Assembly (NCBI GenBank): GCA_037179515.1
Contig: JAXCGZ010019353.1
Span: 35,001-52,500 of the forward strand
Source: Halocaridina rubra
Lineage: Eukaryota; Arthropoda; Malacostraca; Decapoda; Atyidae
Direction: 5' to 3'
DNA: 17,500 nucleotides
A program made the position numbers and the translations under genes. Below the pieces are notes generated by a model. It was given only the letters and a program-made list of their open reading frames with translations. It ran no database searches and was not told the DNA's origin. Of the stretch, positions 7,832 to 16,513 are shown piece by piece (the first letter of the stretch is position 1; each line of letters begins with the position of its first letter).

Positions 7832-8736
7832 AAAATTCGGAATATGGATGGAGAAATGAAAGAGAATGAAACACTCAGAGAACAAATAAGATCTTTGGAG
7901 GAAGCAAATAAAGCACAAGGGCAGGAGAGAAAGGAACTAGAAAAAAGAATAAAGAAGCTGGAAGGGGAAAAGAGTCAACTAGAATCAAGAATTTCTAAAC
8001 AAGAAGATAAAAACAGACAGCTGAATGACAACCTAAAGGAATTAGATGTTAGTTCACTGCTCTCTTCTGAGAGAGACGAGATTGCTGCTTGGAATGTTCA
8101 GATTAAGGAAAACATTGAACAGTTCAGAAAAGAGTTCCATGAGCTGAATATGGAAAATGATGCCATGAAAACGTCCTTTGCTGATGCACTAAAGGGGAAT
8201 GTGGCAGTAAAAGAGGCTGTAAATGTGGTGGCACTGGAAAACATACAAACAGTTGACTATAAAGAGACAGTAATCGAAAAAATGAAAGACGTTGTGATGG
8301 AAAGGGCAAACCCACTCATCAGACAGGCACTTGATGAGGAGAAGACAGTGGTAATCTCAGGCATAAGTGAATCCCAGGAGCCAACATGGCAGGGGAGACT
8401 TGAAGAAAACAAAGCTAGCGTTGTAAACCTGACAAGAAAGCTTGGAGTAGTATGTGGTCCTGAGGATATTGTAAACATACACCAACTAGGTAAATATTCG
8501 AGGGAAGGAAAGCCGAGACCAACAAAAGTAACCTTTGAGAGAGGGGAAACATGTAGGGAAATATTGTTGAGAAAAAAAGTCTAAAAGACCTTCAAGAATG
8601 CAAAGAAGTGTTCATTAGACGATACAGAACACAGGAAGAGATGGGAAAGATCAAAAACTTGTTGCAAGAGGCAAGAAGGTTAAATGATGAAAGAAATGAA
8701 GAAGAGAAGAAATACTTCCAGACAAAGGGGAGATAA
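7832..8736 (+). pseudogene. LINE ORF1, second (duplicated) copy
   Basis: A tandem duplicate of ORF1 lacking the N-terminal ~39 residues. It begins at the codons AAA-ATT-CGG, equivalent to 6879 in the first copy. A 246-residue open frame from ATG 7844 contains the full coiled coil and the RRM-like region. It differs from the first copy at about 13 residues over roughly 160 that I compared by eye. A one-base loss (AAAAAAAGTCTAAAAG for AAAAAAATGTCTAAAAG) ends it at 8582-8584. Beyond it the protein would continue through RYRTQEEM…KKYFQTKGR to a TAA at 8734-8736. Collapsing the duplication and restoring one base gives 341 codons including the stop, so an ancestral ORF1 of about 340 residues is implied. 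Confidence 0.82.
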
Positions 8737-9545
8737 AGAAGATAATGACAGAAGATCAGGGGATGGGGCCTCATTAAGATTGTTATACACAAATGCTGAT
8801 GGATTAGCTGGTAAGGCAGTAGAATTAAAAGATAGGATTCACAACAGTAAGGCAGATATAGTAGCAATTACAGAGACTAAGTTGAGTGAGGACATAAACA
8901 GTGTCACAGTTTTTCCTAAGGGCTTCAGAATACTAAGGGTTGAATGATCTGAGAGGACTGGTGGAGGGATAGCACTGCTCATAAGTGAGAGGATTCAAGT
9001 TGAAGAAATAAACTTGGCTATAGAAAGTGAGTTCAGGGAATTTCTTGTTGCTCGCATAAATACTGGGTCAGAGAGCATTATAATAACTGTTGTATACAAC
9101 CCACCAAGGAACCAAAATAGGCTTGAAATTTATGAGGAAAGTCATATAGGTACTATTGAAGTCATAAACTCAGTTGTTAACATGGCACGGGAGAAAAAAT
9201 GTAGGATTTTGATTATGGGAGACTTTAATCATAAAGAGATTGATTGGATAAATCTTGACCCACACAGTGGTGAGGACTCATTCGGGGCAAGATTCCTAGA
9301 TTGCGTACAAGGGAATTTCCTACACCAACATGTAATGGAACCAACAAGAGCCAGGGGTGGGGATGAGCCATCACTACTTGATCTAGTGTTCACAGATAAT
9401 GTGTTGGATATTGAAAATATTGAGTATGAACCACCAATTGGAAAGAGTGACCACTGTGTGTTGTTGATGGAGTATATCATTGAAGACATTCTTCCTGAGA
9501 GTAGAGGCACTGAGGACATGAGGAGGAACTATCCGAAAGGAGATT
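8684..9545 (+). pseudogene. LINE ORF2 N-terminal part: AP-like endonuclease
   Basis: Endonuclease that would nick target DNA for target-primed reverse transcription. The ATGATG at 8684 is a plausible ORF2 start, overlapping the end of ORF1 in another frame. The exonuclease-endonuclease-phosphatase signature is visible: YTNADGL with Asn at 8792-8794, ITETKL near 8872, VYNPP near 9093, MGDFNH with Asp at 9221-9223, LLDLVF, and SDHCVL with Ser-Asp-His at 9446-9454. One nonsense codon, TGA at 8945-8947 (AGA in copy G), breaks it, and the same frame then runs open to the deletion junction at about 9545. All catalytic residues I can check are present, so this is a recent-looking casualty. Confidence 0.87.
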
Positions 9546-11041
9546 ACAGCCACAGAGGTATGCAAAGCGCTGATGGATTTAGATGTTCATAAAGCTACAG
9601 GTCCTGATGACATATCCCCTCATGTGCTTAAAAAATGCGCAAGCACAATATCAGTGGCACTAAGTATCATATTTAAGGAGTCACTGGAGTTGGGGGAGAT
9701 TCCAAGATGCTGGAAACAAGCAAATGTGATACCTATCTTCAAAAAGGGAAGGAGGGAGACGGCTCTGAACAATAGACCAGTTTCCTTGACCAGCATAGTT
9801 TGCAAAGTTATGGAGAAACTACTAAGGAAACATATCTCTCTTCACTTGGAATCCTTCAACTTTTTGTCAGTGAGGCAACATGGCTTCAGAGAAGGAAGAT
9901 CAACAGTAACAAACTTATTAGAATTTTATGATGAGGTAAGCCAAATCTTACAGGAAAGAGAGGGCTGGGCAGATTGCATTTTCCTAGACTTCCAGAAAGC
10001 GTTTGACACTGTTCCACATGGGAGACTTATTAGGAAACTGCAATCAATGGCTAGAATAGGTGGAAATGTCTTGGAATGGATAAAAACTTACTTAGAAGGA
10101 AGGGAACAGAGTGTTAGAGTAAGACACTCAGTGTCTGAATGGAGAAGAGTTAGTAGTGGAGTTCCACAGGGTTCAGCTTTAGGGCCACTTTTGTTCCTTG
10201 TATATGTAAATGACCTACCAGAGTCTGTAAATTCATTCATGAATATGTTTGCAGATGATGCAAAGATTGTGAAGAAAGTAAAAAACGAGAACAATGGTAG
10301 AGAACTTCAGGAGGATCTAAATAATCTGCATGAGTGGTCAGAAAAGTGGCTAATGAAATTCAATACCTCAAAATGTAAGGTAATGAGAATGGGTACAAGT
10401 GCAAGAAGGCCCAAGCTTGACTACTCGGTGGCTGGAGTACAACTTCAAGAGACAGAAAATGAGAGAGATCTGGGAGTAAACATACTGGCAGATTTGTTCC
10501 AGAAATACATATAAATGGCGTAGTAAGGGCAGCATATGCATTCTTATCAAATGTAAGGGTAGCCTTCAGGCACATGGACAAGGAAATGTTCAGAAATATT
10601 TATGTAACCTATGTGAGGCCAAAACTAGAATATGCAGCCCCCTTTTGGAATCCGCACTTGAAAAAGCACATAGCTAAGCTAGAAAAAGTTCAAAGACATG
10701 CCACGAAACTGGTGCCAGAAATACGCAATCTCGGTTATGATGAGAGGCTGAGGGAATTAGACTTGCCATCACTCGAAGCTAGAAGAGTAAGGGGGGATGT
10801 GGTGACAGTCTTTAAATTCCTTCATGGTTATGATAGAGTGGATAGGGATCGATATTTCGATATGGCTGGCTCTAGAACTAGAGGTCATAGTTTGAAGCTT
10901 CGTAAGAAAACTTGTTTGCAGGATGTAAGGAAATACTTTTTCAGTGTAAGAGTAGTTGATAATTGGAATTCGCTAAGCGAGGAGGTAGTTAATGCTATCT
11001 CAATCCATAGTTTTAAGGACAGGTACGATAAGTATCACTAA
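9546..11041 (+). pseudogene. LINE ORF2: reverse transcriptase and C-terminal domain
   Basis: The RT is open from the deletion junction at about 9546 to 10514 (over 300 codons), in a different frame from the endonuclease. It shows HKATGPDDISPHVLKKCA, RPVSLTSIVCKVMEKLL, QHGFREGRST, motif A FLDFQKAFDT (Asp at 9987-9989), motif B GVPQGSALGPLLF (from 10158), and motif C FADD (Asp pair at 10254-10259). All three catalytic Asp are intact. A one-base loss (GCAGATTTGTTCCAG for …TTGTCTCCAG, near 10497) shifts the frame. The C-terminal domain then continues open, ending DRYDKYH at 11041. A catalytic core this intact suggests copy F, or a close relative, was active fairly recently in this genome. Confidence 0.9.
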
Positions 11042-11130
11042 GTCTAAAATGGAACCGATCAGGAGACTGGAAGATACGAGCTTTGGGCTCTTTCCCGTAA
11101 ACACAATTAGGTAATCACAATTAGGTAATC
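11042..11130 (+). other. LINE 3' UTR of copy F
   Basis: The same layout as copy B: ACCGATCAGGAGAC…GATACGAGCTTTGGGCTCTTTCCCG, then AATTAGGTAATCAC twice. The left arm of the outer hairpin is damaged (CTGGAAG for CGGGAAG), while the inner GAGC/GCTC pair is kept. It ends in only about three AC dinucleotides, shared with the first bases of copy G. Confidence 0.7.
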
Positions 11131-11132
11131 AC

Positions 11133-13615
11133 ACAAATGCTGATGGATTAGCTGGTAAGGCAGTAGAATTAAAAGATAGGATTCAGAACGGTAAGGCAGA
11201 TATAGTAGCAATTACAGAGACTAAGTTGAGTAAGGACATAAAGAGTGTCACAGTTTTTCCTAATGGCTTCAGAATATTAAGGGTTGAAAGATATGAGAGG
11301 ACTGGTGGAGGGATGGCATTGCTCATAAGTGAAAGGATTCAAGTTGAAGAAATAAACTTGGCAATAGAAAGTGAGTTCAAGGTATTTCTTGTTGCTCGCA
11401 TAAATACTGGGTCAGAGAGCATAATAATAACTGATGTATATAACCCACCAAGGAACCAGAATAGGTTAGAAGTTCATGAGGAAAGTCATATAGGTACTAT
11501 TGAAGTCATAAACTCAGTTGTTAACATGGCACGGGAGTGAAAATGTAGGATTTTGATTATGGGAGATTTTAATCATAAAGAGAAAGATTGGATAAATCTT
11601 GAAACACACAGTGGTGAGGACTCATTCGGGGCAAGATTCCTAGATTGCGTACAAGGGAATTTCCTACACCAAAATGTTATGGAACCAACGAGGGCCAGGG
11701 GTGGGGATGAGCCATCACTACTTGATTTAGTATTCTCAGATAATGTGTTGGATATTGAAAAAAATTAGTATGAACCACCAATTGGAAAGAGTGACCACTG
11801 TGTGTTGTTGATGGAGTATATCATTGAAGATATTCTTTCTGAGAGTAGAGGTACTTAGGACATGAGGAGGAACTATCCGAAAGGAGATTACATCAAAATG
11901 AATGAATTTTTTGCAGTTATTGACTGGAGAACCCTATTTTACAACAAATCAGTACAAGAAATGTATGACATCTTTTGTGAGAAATATAGGAAGATAGTAG
12001 ATTGCTGCATACCTGTCACCAAAGTAGGTGTAATTCATGCCAGAGAGAAATGGTTCGATAATGAGTGTAAAAGAGCTGTGGAGTCGAGAGACAAATGCTG
12101 GAGAAGGTATAGGAGGAGAAAAACATAAATGCCTGGCAAACCTACAAAAGAGCAAGAAATGACTACCTAAGTAAAAGGAAAGCTGAAGGTAAAAGAACAG
12201 GTTTTAAGGCTAAGGAGAGCAGATGGAAGCATCACTGAGACGGATGAAGAGATCTGCAAAGAATTGAACAAGGAGTTTCAGTCAGTATTTACAGTAGAAA
12301 ATACCCCACCCCCTCAGATTGCAAAGATAGAATCTCAAGGGCCAGTATTAGAGAACATCAACCTTACAGCCACAGAGGTATTCAAAGCGCTGATGGATTT
12401 AGATGTTCATAAAGCTACTGGTCCTGATGACATATCCCCTCATTTACTTAAAAAATAAGCAAACTCAATATCAGTGGCACTAAGTATCATATTTAAAAAG
12501 TCACTGGAGTCAGAGGAGATTTCAAGATGCTGGAAACAAGCAAATGTGAAACCTATCTTCAAAAGGGGAGGAAGGGATACGGCTCTGAACTATAGACCAG
12601 TTTCCTTGACCAGCATTGTTTGCAAAGTTATGGAGAAACTACTAAGGAAACATTTCTCTCTTCACTTGAAATCCTTCAAGTTTTTGTCAGTGAGGCAACA
12701 TGGCTTCCGAGAAGGTAGATCAACAGTAAGAAACTTTTTAGAATTTTATGATGGGGTAAGCCAAATCTTACAGGAAAGAGAGGGCTGGGCAGATTGCATA
12801 TTCCTAGACTTCCAGAAAGCGTTTGACACTGTTCCACATGGGAGACTTATTAGCAAGCTGCAAGCAATGGCTTGAATAGGTGGAAATGTCTTGGAATGGA
12901 TAAAAACCTACTTAGAAGGAAGGGAACAGATGGTTAGAGTAAGGCACTCAGTGTCTGAATGGAGAAGAGTTAGAAGTGGAGTTCCACAGGGTTCAGTTTT
13001 AGGGCCACTTTTGTTCCTTGTATATGTAAATGACCAACCAGAGTTTGTAAATTCATTCATGAATATGTTTGCGGATGATGCAAAGATTGTGAAGAAAGTG
13101 AAAAACGAGAACAATGGTAGAGAACTTCAAGAGGATCTAAATAGTCTGCATGAGTGGTCAGAAAAGTGGCTAATGAAATTTAATACTTCAAAATGTGAGG
13201 TAATGAGAATGGGTACAAGTGCAATCCACACTTAAAAAAGCACATAGCTAAGCTTGAAAAAGTTCAAAGGCATGCCACGAAACTGGTGCCAGAAATACAC
13301 AATCTCAGTTATGATGAGAGGCTGAGGGAAGTAGACTTACCATCACTCGAAGCTAGAATATTGAGGGGGGATATTTAGACAGTCTTTAACTTCCTTCATG
13401 GTTATGATAGAGTGGATAGGGATCGATATTTTGATATGGCTGGCTCTAGAAATAGAGGTCATAGTTTGAAACTTCATAAGAAAATTTCTTTGCAGGATGT
13501 AAGGAAATACTTTTTCAGTGTAAGAGTAGTTGATTATTGGAATTCGCTAAGGGAGGAGGTAGTTAATGCTATCTCAATCCATAGTTTTAAGGACAGGTAT
13601 GATAAGTATCACTAA
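11133..13615 (+). pseudogene. LINE ORF2, longest copy (endonuclease, RT, C-terminal fragment)
   Basis: One frame can be followed from 11133 to 13235. Stops occur at 11538-11540, 11766-11768, 11856-11858, 12126-12128 (from a one-base loss), 12456-12458 and 12873-12875. Endonuclease: Asn at 11136-11138, ETK at 11217, GDFNH with Asp at 11565-11567, SDH at 11790-11798. RT: motif A Asp at 12807-12809, motif B GVPQGS (from 12978), motif C FADD with Asp pair at 13074-13079. The one-base loss near 12123 and the 83-bp deletion near 12176 total 84 bp, so the frame is regained. After SAIHT at 13235 a deletion shifts the frame, and the C-terminal domain is readable again from 13412 to 13615. A TAG at 13376-13378 and substitutions add to the damage. 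Confidence 0.88.
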
Positions 13616-13704
13616 GTATAAAATGGAACCGATCAGGAGACGGGAAGATACGAGCTTTGGGGTCTTTCCCGTAAACAAAATTAGGTAAATACAATTAGGT
13701 AAAT

Positions 13705-13714
13705 ACACACACAC
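13705..13714. repeat. Short (AC)n, G-H junction
   Basis: About five AC dinucleotides after the second AATTAGGTAAATAC repeat, leading straight into TGGAGACGCATTAAG of unit H. It is much shorter than the C-D or J-K tracts. Confidence 0.85.
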
Positions 13715-13717
13715 TGG

Positions 13718-14737
13718 AGACGCATTAAGAAGCGGCAAGCAATGGCAAGAATAGGTGGAAATGTCTTGGAATGGATAAAAACTTTCTTAAAAGGAAGGGA
13801 ACAGAGGATTAGAGTAAGATACTCTGTGTGTTAATGGAGAAGAGTTAGTAGTGGTGCTCCACAGAGTTCAGTTTTATGGCCGCTTTTGTTCCTTGTATAT
13901 GTAAATGCCCTACCAGAGTCTGTAAATTCACTCATGAATATGTTTGCAGATGATGCAAAGATTGTGAAGAAATTAAGAAACGAGAACAATGGTAGAGAAC
14001 TTCAGGAAGATCTAAATAGTCTGCATGAGTGATCAGAAAAGTGGCTAATGAAATTCAGTACTTCAAAATGTAAGGTAATGTGAATGGGTACAAGTATCAG
14101 AAGGCCCTAGCTTGACTACTCGGTGGCTGGAGTATAACTTCAAGAGACAGAGAATGAGTGATCTAGAAGTAAACATACTGGCAGATTTGTCTCCAGAAAT
14201 GCATATAAATTGCATAGTAAGAGCAGCATATGCTCTTTTAGCAAATGTAAGGGTAGCCTTCAGGCACATGGACAAGATGTTCAGAAATATTTATGTAACC
14301 TATGTGAGGCCAAAACTTGAATACGCAGTCCCCTTTTGGAATCTGCACTTGAAAAAGCACATAGTTAAGCTTGAAAAAGTTCAGAGACATGCCACGAAAC
14401 TGGTGCCAGAAATACGCAATCTCAGTTATAAAGAGAGGCTGAGGGAATTAAACTTATCATCAATCGAAGCTCTAATATTGACGGTGAATATGATGACAGT
14501 CTTTAAAGTCCTTCATGGTTATGACAGAGTGGATAGGGATCGATATTTTGATATGGGTGGCACTATAACTAGACGTCATGGTTAGAAGCTTCGGCTTCGT
14601 AAGAAAACTTCTTTGCAGGATGTATGGAAGAACTTTTTTATTATAAGAATTATTAATAATTGGAATTCTCTAAGCGAGGAGGTAGATACTGCTAACACAA
14701 TCCACAGTCTTAAAGACAGTTATGATAAGTATCACTA
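13718..14737 (+). pseudogene. LINE ORF2 remnant, unit H
   Basis: An RT motif B/C fragment with GAPQSS in place of GVPQGS and an intact FADD near 13944-13955. Nonsense changes include TAA near 13830 (GTGTTAATGG for GTCTGAATGG), TGA near 14030 (GAGTGATCAG for GAGTGGTCAG) and the lineage TGA near 14081. The longest open stretch, 14112-14585, runs through NIYVTYVRPKLEYAVPFWN and the C-terminal domain to the lineage 2 TAG. Downstream WNSLSEEV is recognisable, and the homology ends at the TAA at 14735-14737. Confidence 0.84.
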
Positions 14738-14828
14738 AGTACAAAATGAAACCGATCAGGAGACGGGAAGATACGAGCTTTGGGGTCTTTCCCGTAAGCA
14801 CAATTAGGTTATCACAATTAGGTAATCT

Positions 14829-14859
14829 CACACACATACACACACACGCACGCAAGCGC
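14829..14859. repeat. AC / ACGC tract, H-I junction
   Basis: A short AC-ACGC tail of unit H, interrupted at GCAAGCGCG where copy I begins. It lacks the GCAGACACAC end seen in A, D and J, consistent with insertion inside the tract. Confidence 0.85.
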
Positions 14860-14860
14860 G

Positions 14861-15223
14861 CTTGAAAAAGTTCAAAGACATGCCACGAAACTGGGGCCAG
14901 AAATACGCAATCTCAGTTATGATGAGAGGCTGAGGGAATTAGACTTACCATCACTCGAAGCTAGAAGAGTGAGGGGGGATATGGTGACTGTCTTTAAATT
15001 CCTTCATGGTTATGATAGAGTGGATAGGGATCGATATTTTGATATGGCTGGCTCTAGAACTAGAGGTCATAGTTTGAAGCTTCGTAAGAAAACGTTTTTG
15101 AAGGATGTAAGGAAATACTTTTTCAGTGTAAGTGTAGTTGATAATTGGAATTCGCTAAGCGAGGAGGTAGTTAATGCTATCTCAATCCATAGTTTTAAGG
15201 ACATGTATGTTAAGTATCACTAA
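14861..15223 (+). pseudogene. LINE ORF2 C-terminal fragment, copy I
   Basis: The frame is essentially unbroken from the truncation point to the natural stop at 15221-15223 (LEKVQRHATKL…, LRELDLPSLEARR, RTRGHSLKLRKK, VVDNWNSL, terminal KYH). It lacks RT and endonuclease, so it has no activity of its own. The clean frame in such a short fragment suggests a fairly young insertion. Confidence 0.85.
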
Positions 15224-15311
15224 GTATAAAATGGAACCGATCAGGAGACGGGAAGATACGATCTTTGGGCTCTTTCCCGTAAACACAATTAGGTAATCAC
15301 AATTAGGTAAT

Positions 15312-15332
15312 CACACACTCACACACACACCC
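15312..15332. repeat. Short (AC)n, I-J junction
   Basis: An AC run with one CTC interruption, ending ACACCCTGGAGACTT. The CCTGGA form of the junction is shared only with the J-K junction. Confidence 0.88.
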
Positions 15333-15335
15333 TGG

Positions 15336-16353
15336 AGACTTACTAAGAAGCTGCAACCAATGGCTAGAGGTGGAAATGTTCTTGGAATGGATAAAAACTT
15401 ACTTAGAAGGAAGGGAACAGAGGGATAGAGTAAGATAGTCAGTGTCTGAATGGAGAACACTTAGTAGTGGAGCTCCACAGGGTTAAGTTTTAGAGCCACG
15501 TTTGTTCCTTGTATATGTAAATGACCTACCAGAGTCTGTACATTAATTCATGAATATGTTTACAGATGATGCAAAGATTGTGAAGAAAGTAAGAAATGAG
15601 AACAGTGGTAGAGAACTTCAGGAAGATCTAAATAGTCTGCATGAGTGGTCAGAAAAGTGGCCAATGAAATCCAATACTTCAATATGTAAGGTAATATGAA
15701 TGGGTACAAGTGCAAGAAGGCCCAAGCTTGACTACTCGGTGGCTGGAGTACAACTTCAAGAGACAGAGAATGAGAGAGATATAGAAATAACCATACTGGC
15801 AGATTTTTCTCCAGAAATGCATATAAATGGTACAGTAAGAGCAGCATATGCTCTCTTATCAAATGTAAGGGTAGCCTTCAGGCACATGGACAAGGAAATG
15901 TTCAGAAATATTTATGTAACCTATGTGATGCCAAAACTTGAATATGCAGTCCCCTTTTAGAATCCGCACTTGAAAAAGAACATAGTTAAGCTTGAAATAG
16001 TTCAAAGACATGCCACGAAACTGGTGCCAAAAATACGCAATCTCAGTTATAAAGAGAGGCTGAGGGAATTAGACTTATCATCAACTGAAGCTCTAAGATT
16101 GACGGTGGATATGATGTCAGTCTTTAACTTCCTTCGTGGTTATGACAGAGTGGATAGGGATCGATATTTTGATATGGGTGGCACCATAGCTAGACGTCAT
16201 GGTTAGAAGCTTCGTAAGAAAATTTCTTTGCAGGATGTAAGGAATTACTTTTTTATTGTAATAGTTGTTAATAATTGGAATTCGCTAAGCGAGGAGGTAG
16301 TTAATGCTAACACAATCCACAGTCTTAAAGACAGTTATGATAAGTATCACTAA
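15336..16353 (+). pseudogene. LINE ORF2 remnant, unit J
   Basis: A heavily stopped RT fragment: TAG in AAGATAGTC (about 15433), TAA in GGGTTAAG (about 15482), TAA in CATTAATTC (about 15541), motif C FTDD, and the lineage TGA near 15697. The open stretch 15700-15960 ends at TAG where sister copies have TGG (PFW-N). The C-terminal domain is open again from 15970 to the lineage 2 TAG near 16203. The homology ends at 16353. Confidence 0.84.
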
Positions 16354-16443
16354 GTACAAAATGAAACCGTTCAGGAGACGGGAAGATACGAGCTTTGGGG
16401 TCTTTCCCGTAAGCACAATTAGGTTATCACAATTAGGTAATCT

Positions 16444-16513
16444 CACACACATACACACACGCACGCACGCACGCACGCACGCACACACGCAGACACACAC
16501 ACACACACACACC
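16444..16513. repeat. AC / ACGC microsatellite, J-K junction
   Basis: An AC run, then about six ACGC units, then ACACACGCAGAC, then a pure AC run to CCCTGGACACTT of unit K. Strictly alternating purine-pyrimidine through most of its length. Confidence 0.92.

Larger units (their letters stand above)
6705..11130 (+). mobile_element. LINE copy F, most complete copy, lineage 1
   Basis: The only copy with ORF1. Order: a pyrimidine-rich leader of about 57 nt; ORF1 with a 953-bp tandem duplication; ORF2 with endonuclease; a deletion that removes the linker between endonuclease and RT; the RT; the C-terminal domain; the 3' UTR; two AATTAGGTAATCAC repeats; and only a few AC dinucleotides before copy G. 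ORF2 has no RNase H domain that I can recognise. With an AP-type endonuclease and a C-terminal block of the RGHSLKL…WNSL type, the element fits the CR1/jockey-like LINE assemblage. The exact clade needs a tree. Whether the leader is a complete 5' UTR is unknown. Confidence 0.9.
11131..13715 (+). mobile_element. LINE copy G, 5'-truncated at the endonuclease start, lineage 1
   Basis: Begins at ACACAAATGCTGATGG, the codons of the endonuclease's first catalytic Asn, sitting directly on the tail of copy F with no spacer. The ACAC of the coding sequence coincides with the AC tail. It is the longest ORF2 in the window (endonuclease, linker, RT, C-terminus) and preserves the endonuclease-RT linker lost from F. 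It carries two large internal deletions (83 bp at about 12176, and about 247 bp at about 13224). Its tail variant is AATTAGGTAAATAC twice, then a short AC run. Confidence 0.9.
13716..14859 (+). mobile_element. Tandem LINE-derived unit H, lineage 2 (subtype b)
   Basis: A sister of unit D: both have GGACAAGATGTTC (three bases lost), ATAAATTGCATAG, CTCTTTTAGC and GACGTCATGGTTAG. H retains motif B, which D has lost, so D's deletion came later. H has a private six-base duplication (GCTTCGGCTTCG, about 14588-14599). Its AC/ACGC tail is cut short by copy I. Confidence 0.86.
14860..15333 (+). mobile_element. LINE copy I, strongly 5'-truncated, lineage 1
   Basis: A 0.47 kb 3' end only. It starts at GCTTGAAAAAGTTC in the late part of ORF2 and ends in the standard lineage 1 tail (AATTAGGTAATCAC twice, then AC). 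It carries GATGAGAGGCTGAGG and CATAGTTTGAAGCTTCG, so it belongs with B and F, although both neighbours (H, J) are lineage 2. AC borders are present on both sides. Confidence 0.88.

Noticed and set aside
6705..8736. ORF1 as a host coiled-coil gene
   Set aside because: It lies directly upstream of, and overlaps, the ORF2 endonuclease. It carries the ISGI…RPTKVTF block typical of LINE ORF1 RRM-like regions and is bordered by the LINE insertion point.
271..16513. Regularly spaced short repeats suggesting a CRISPR array
   Set aside because: The repeated elements are AC microsatellites about 1.1 kb apart, with LINE coding sequence between them. Nothing resembles CRISPR repeats, spacers or cas genes.
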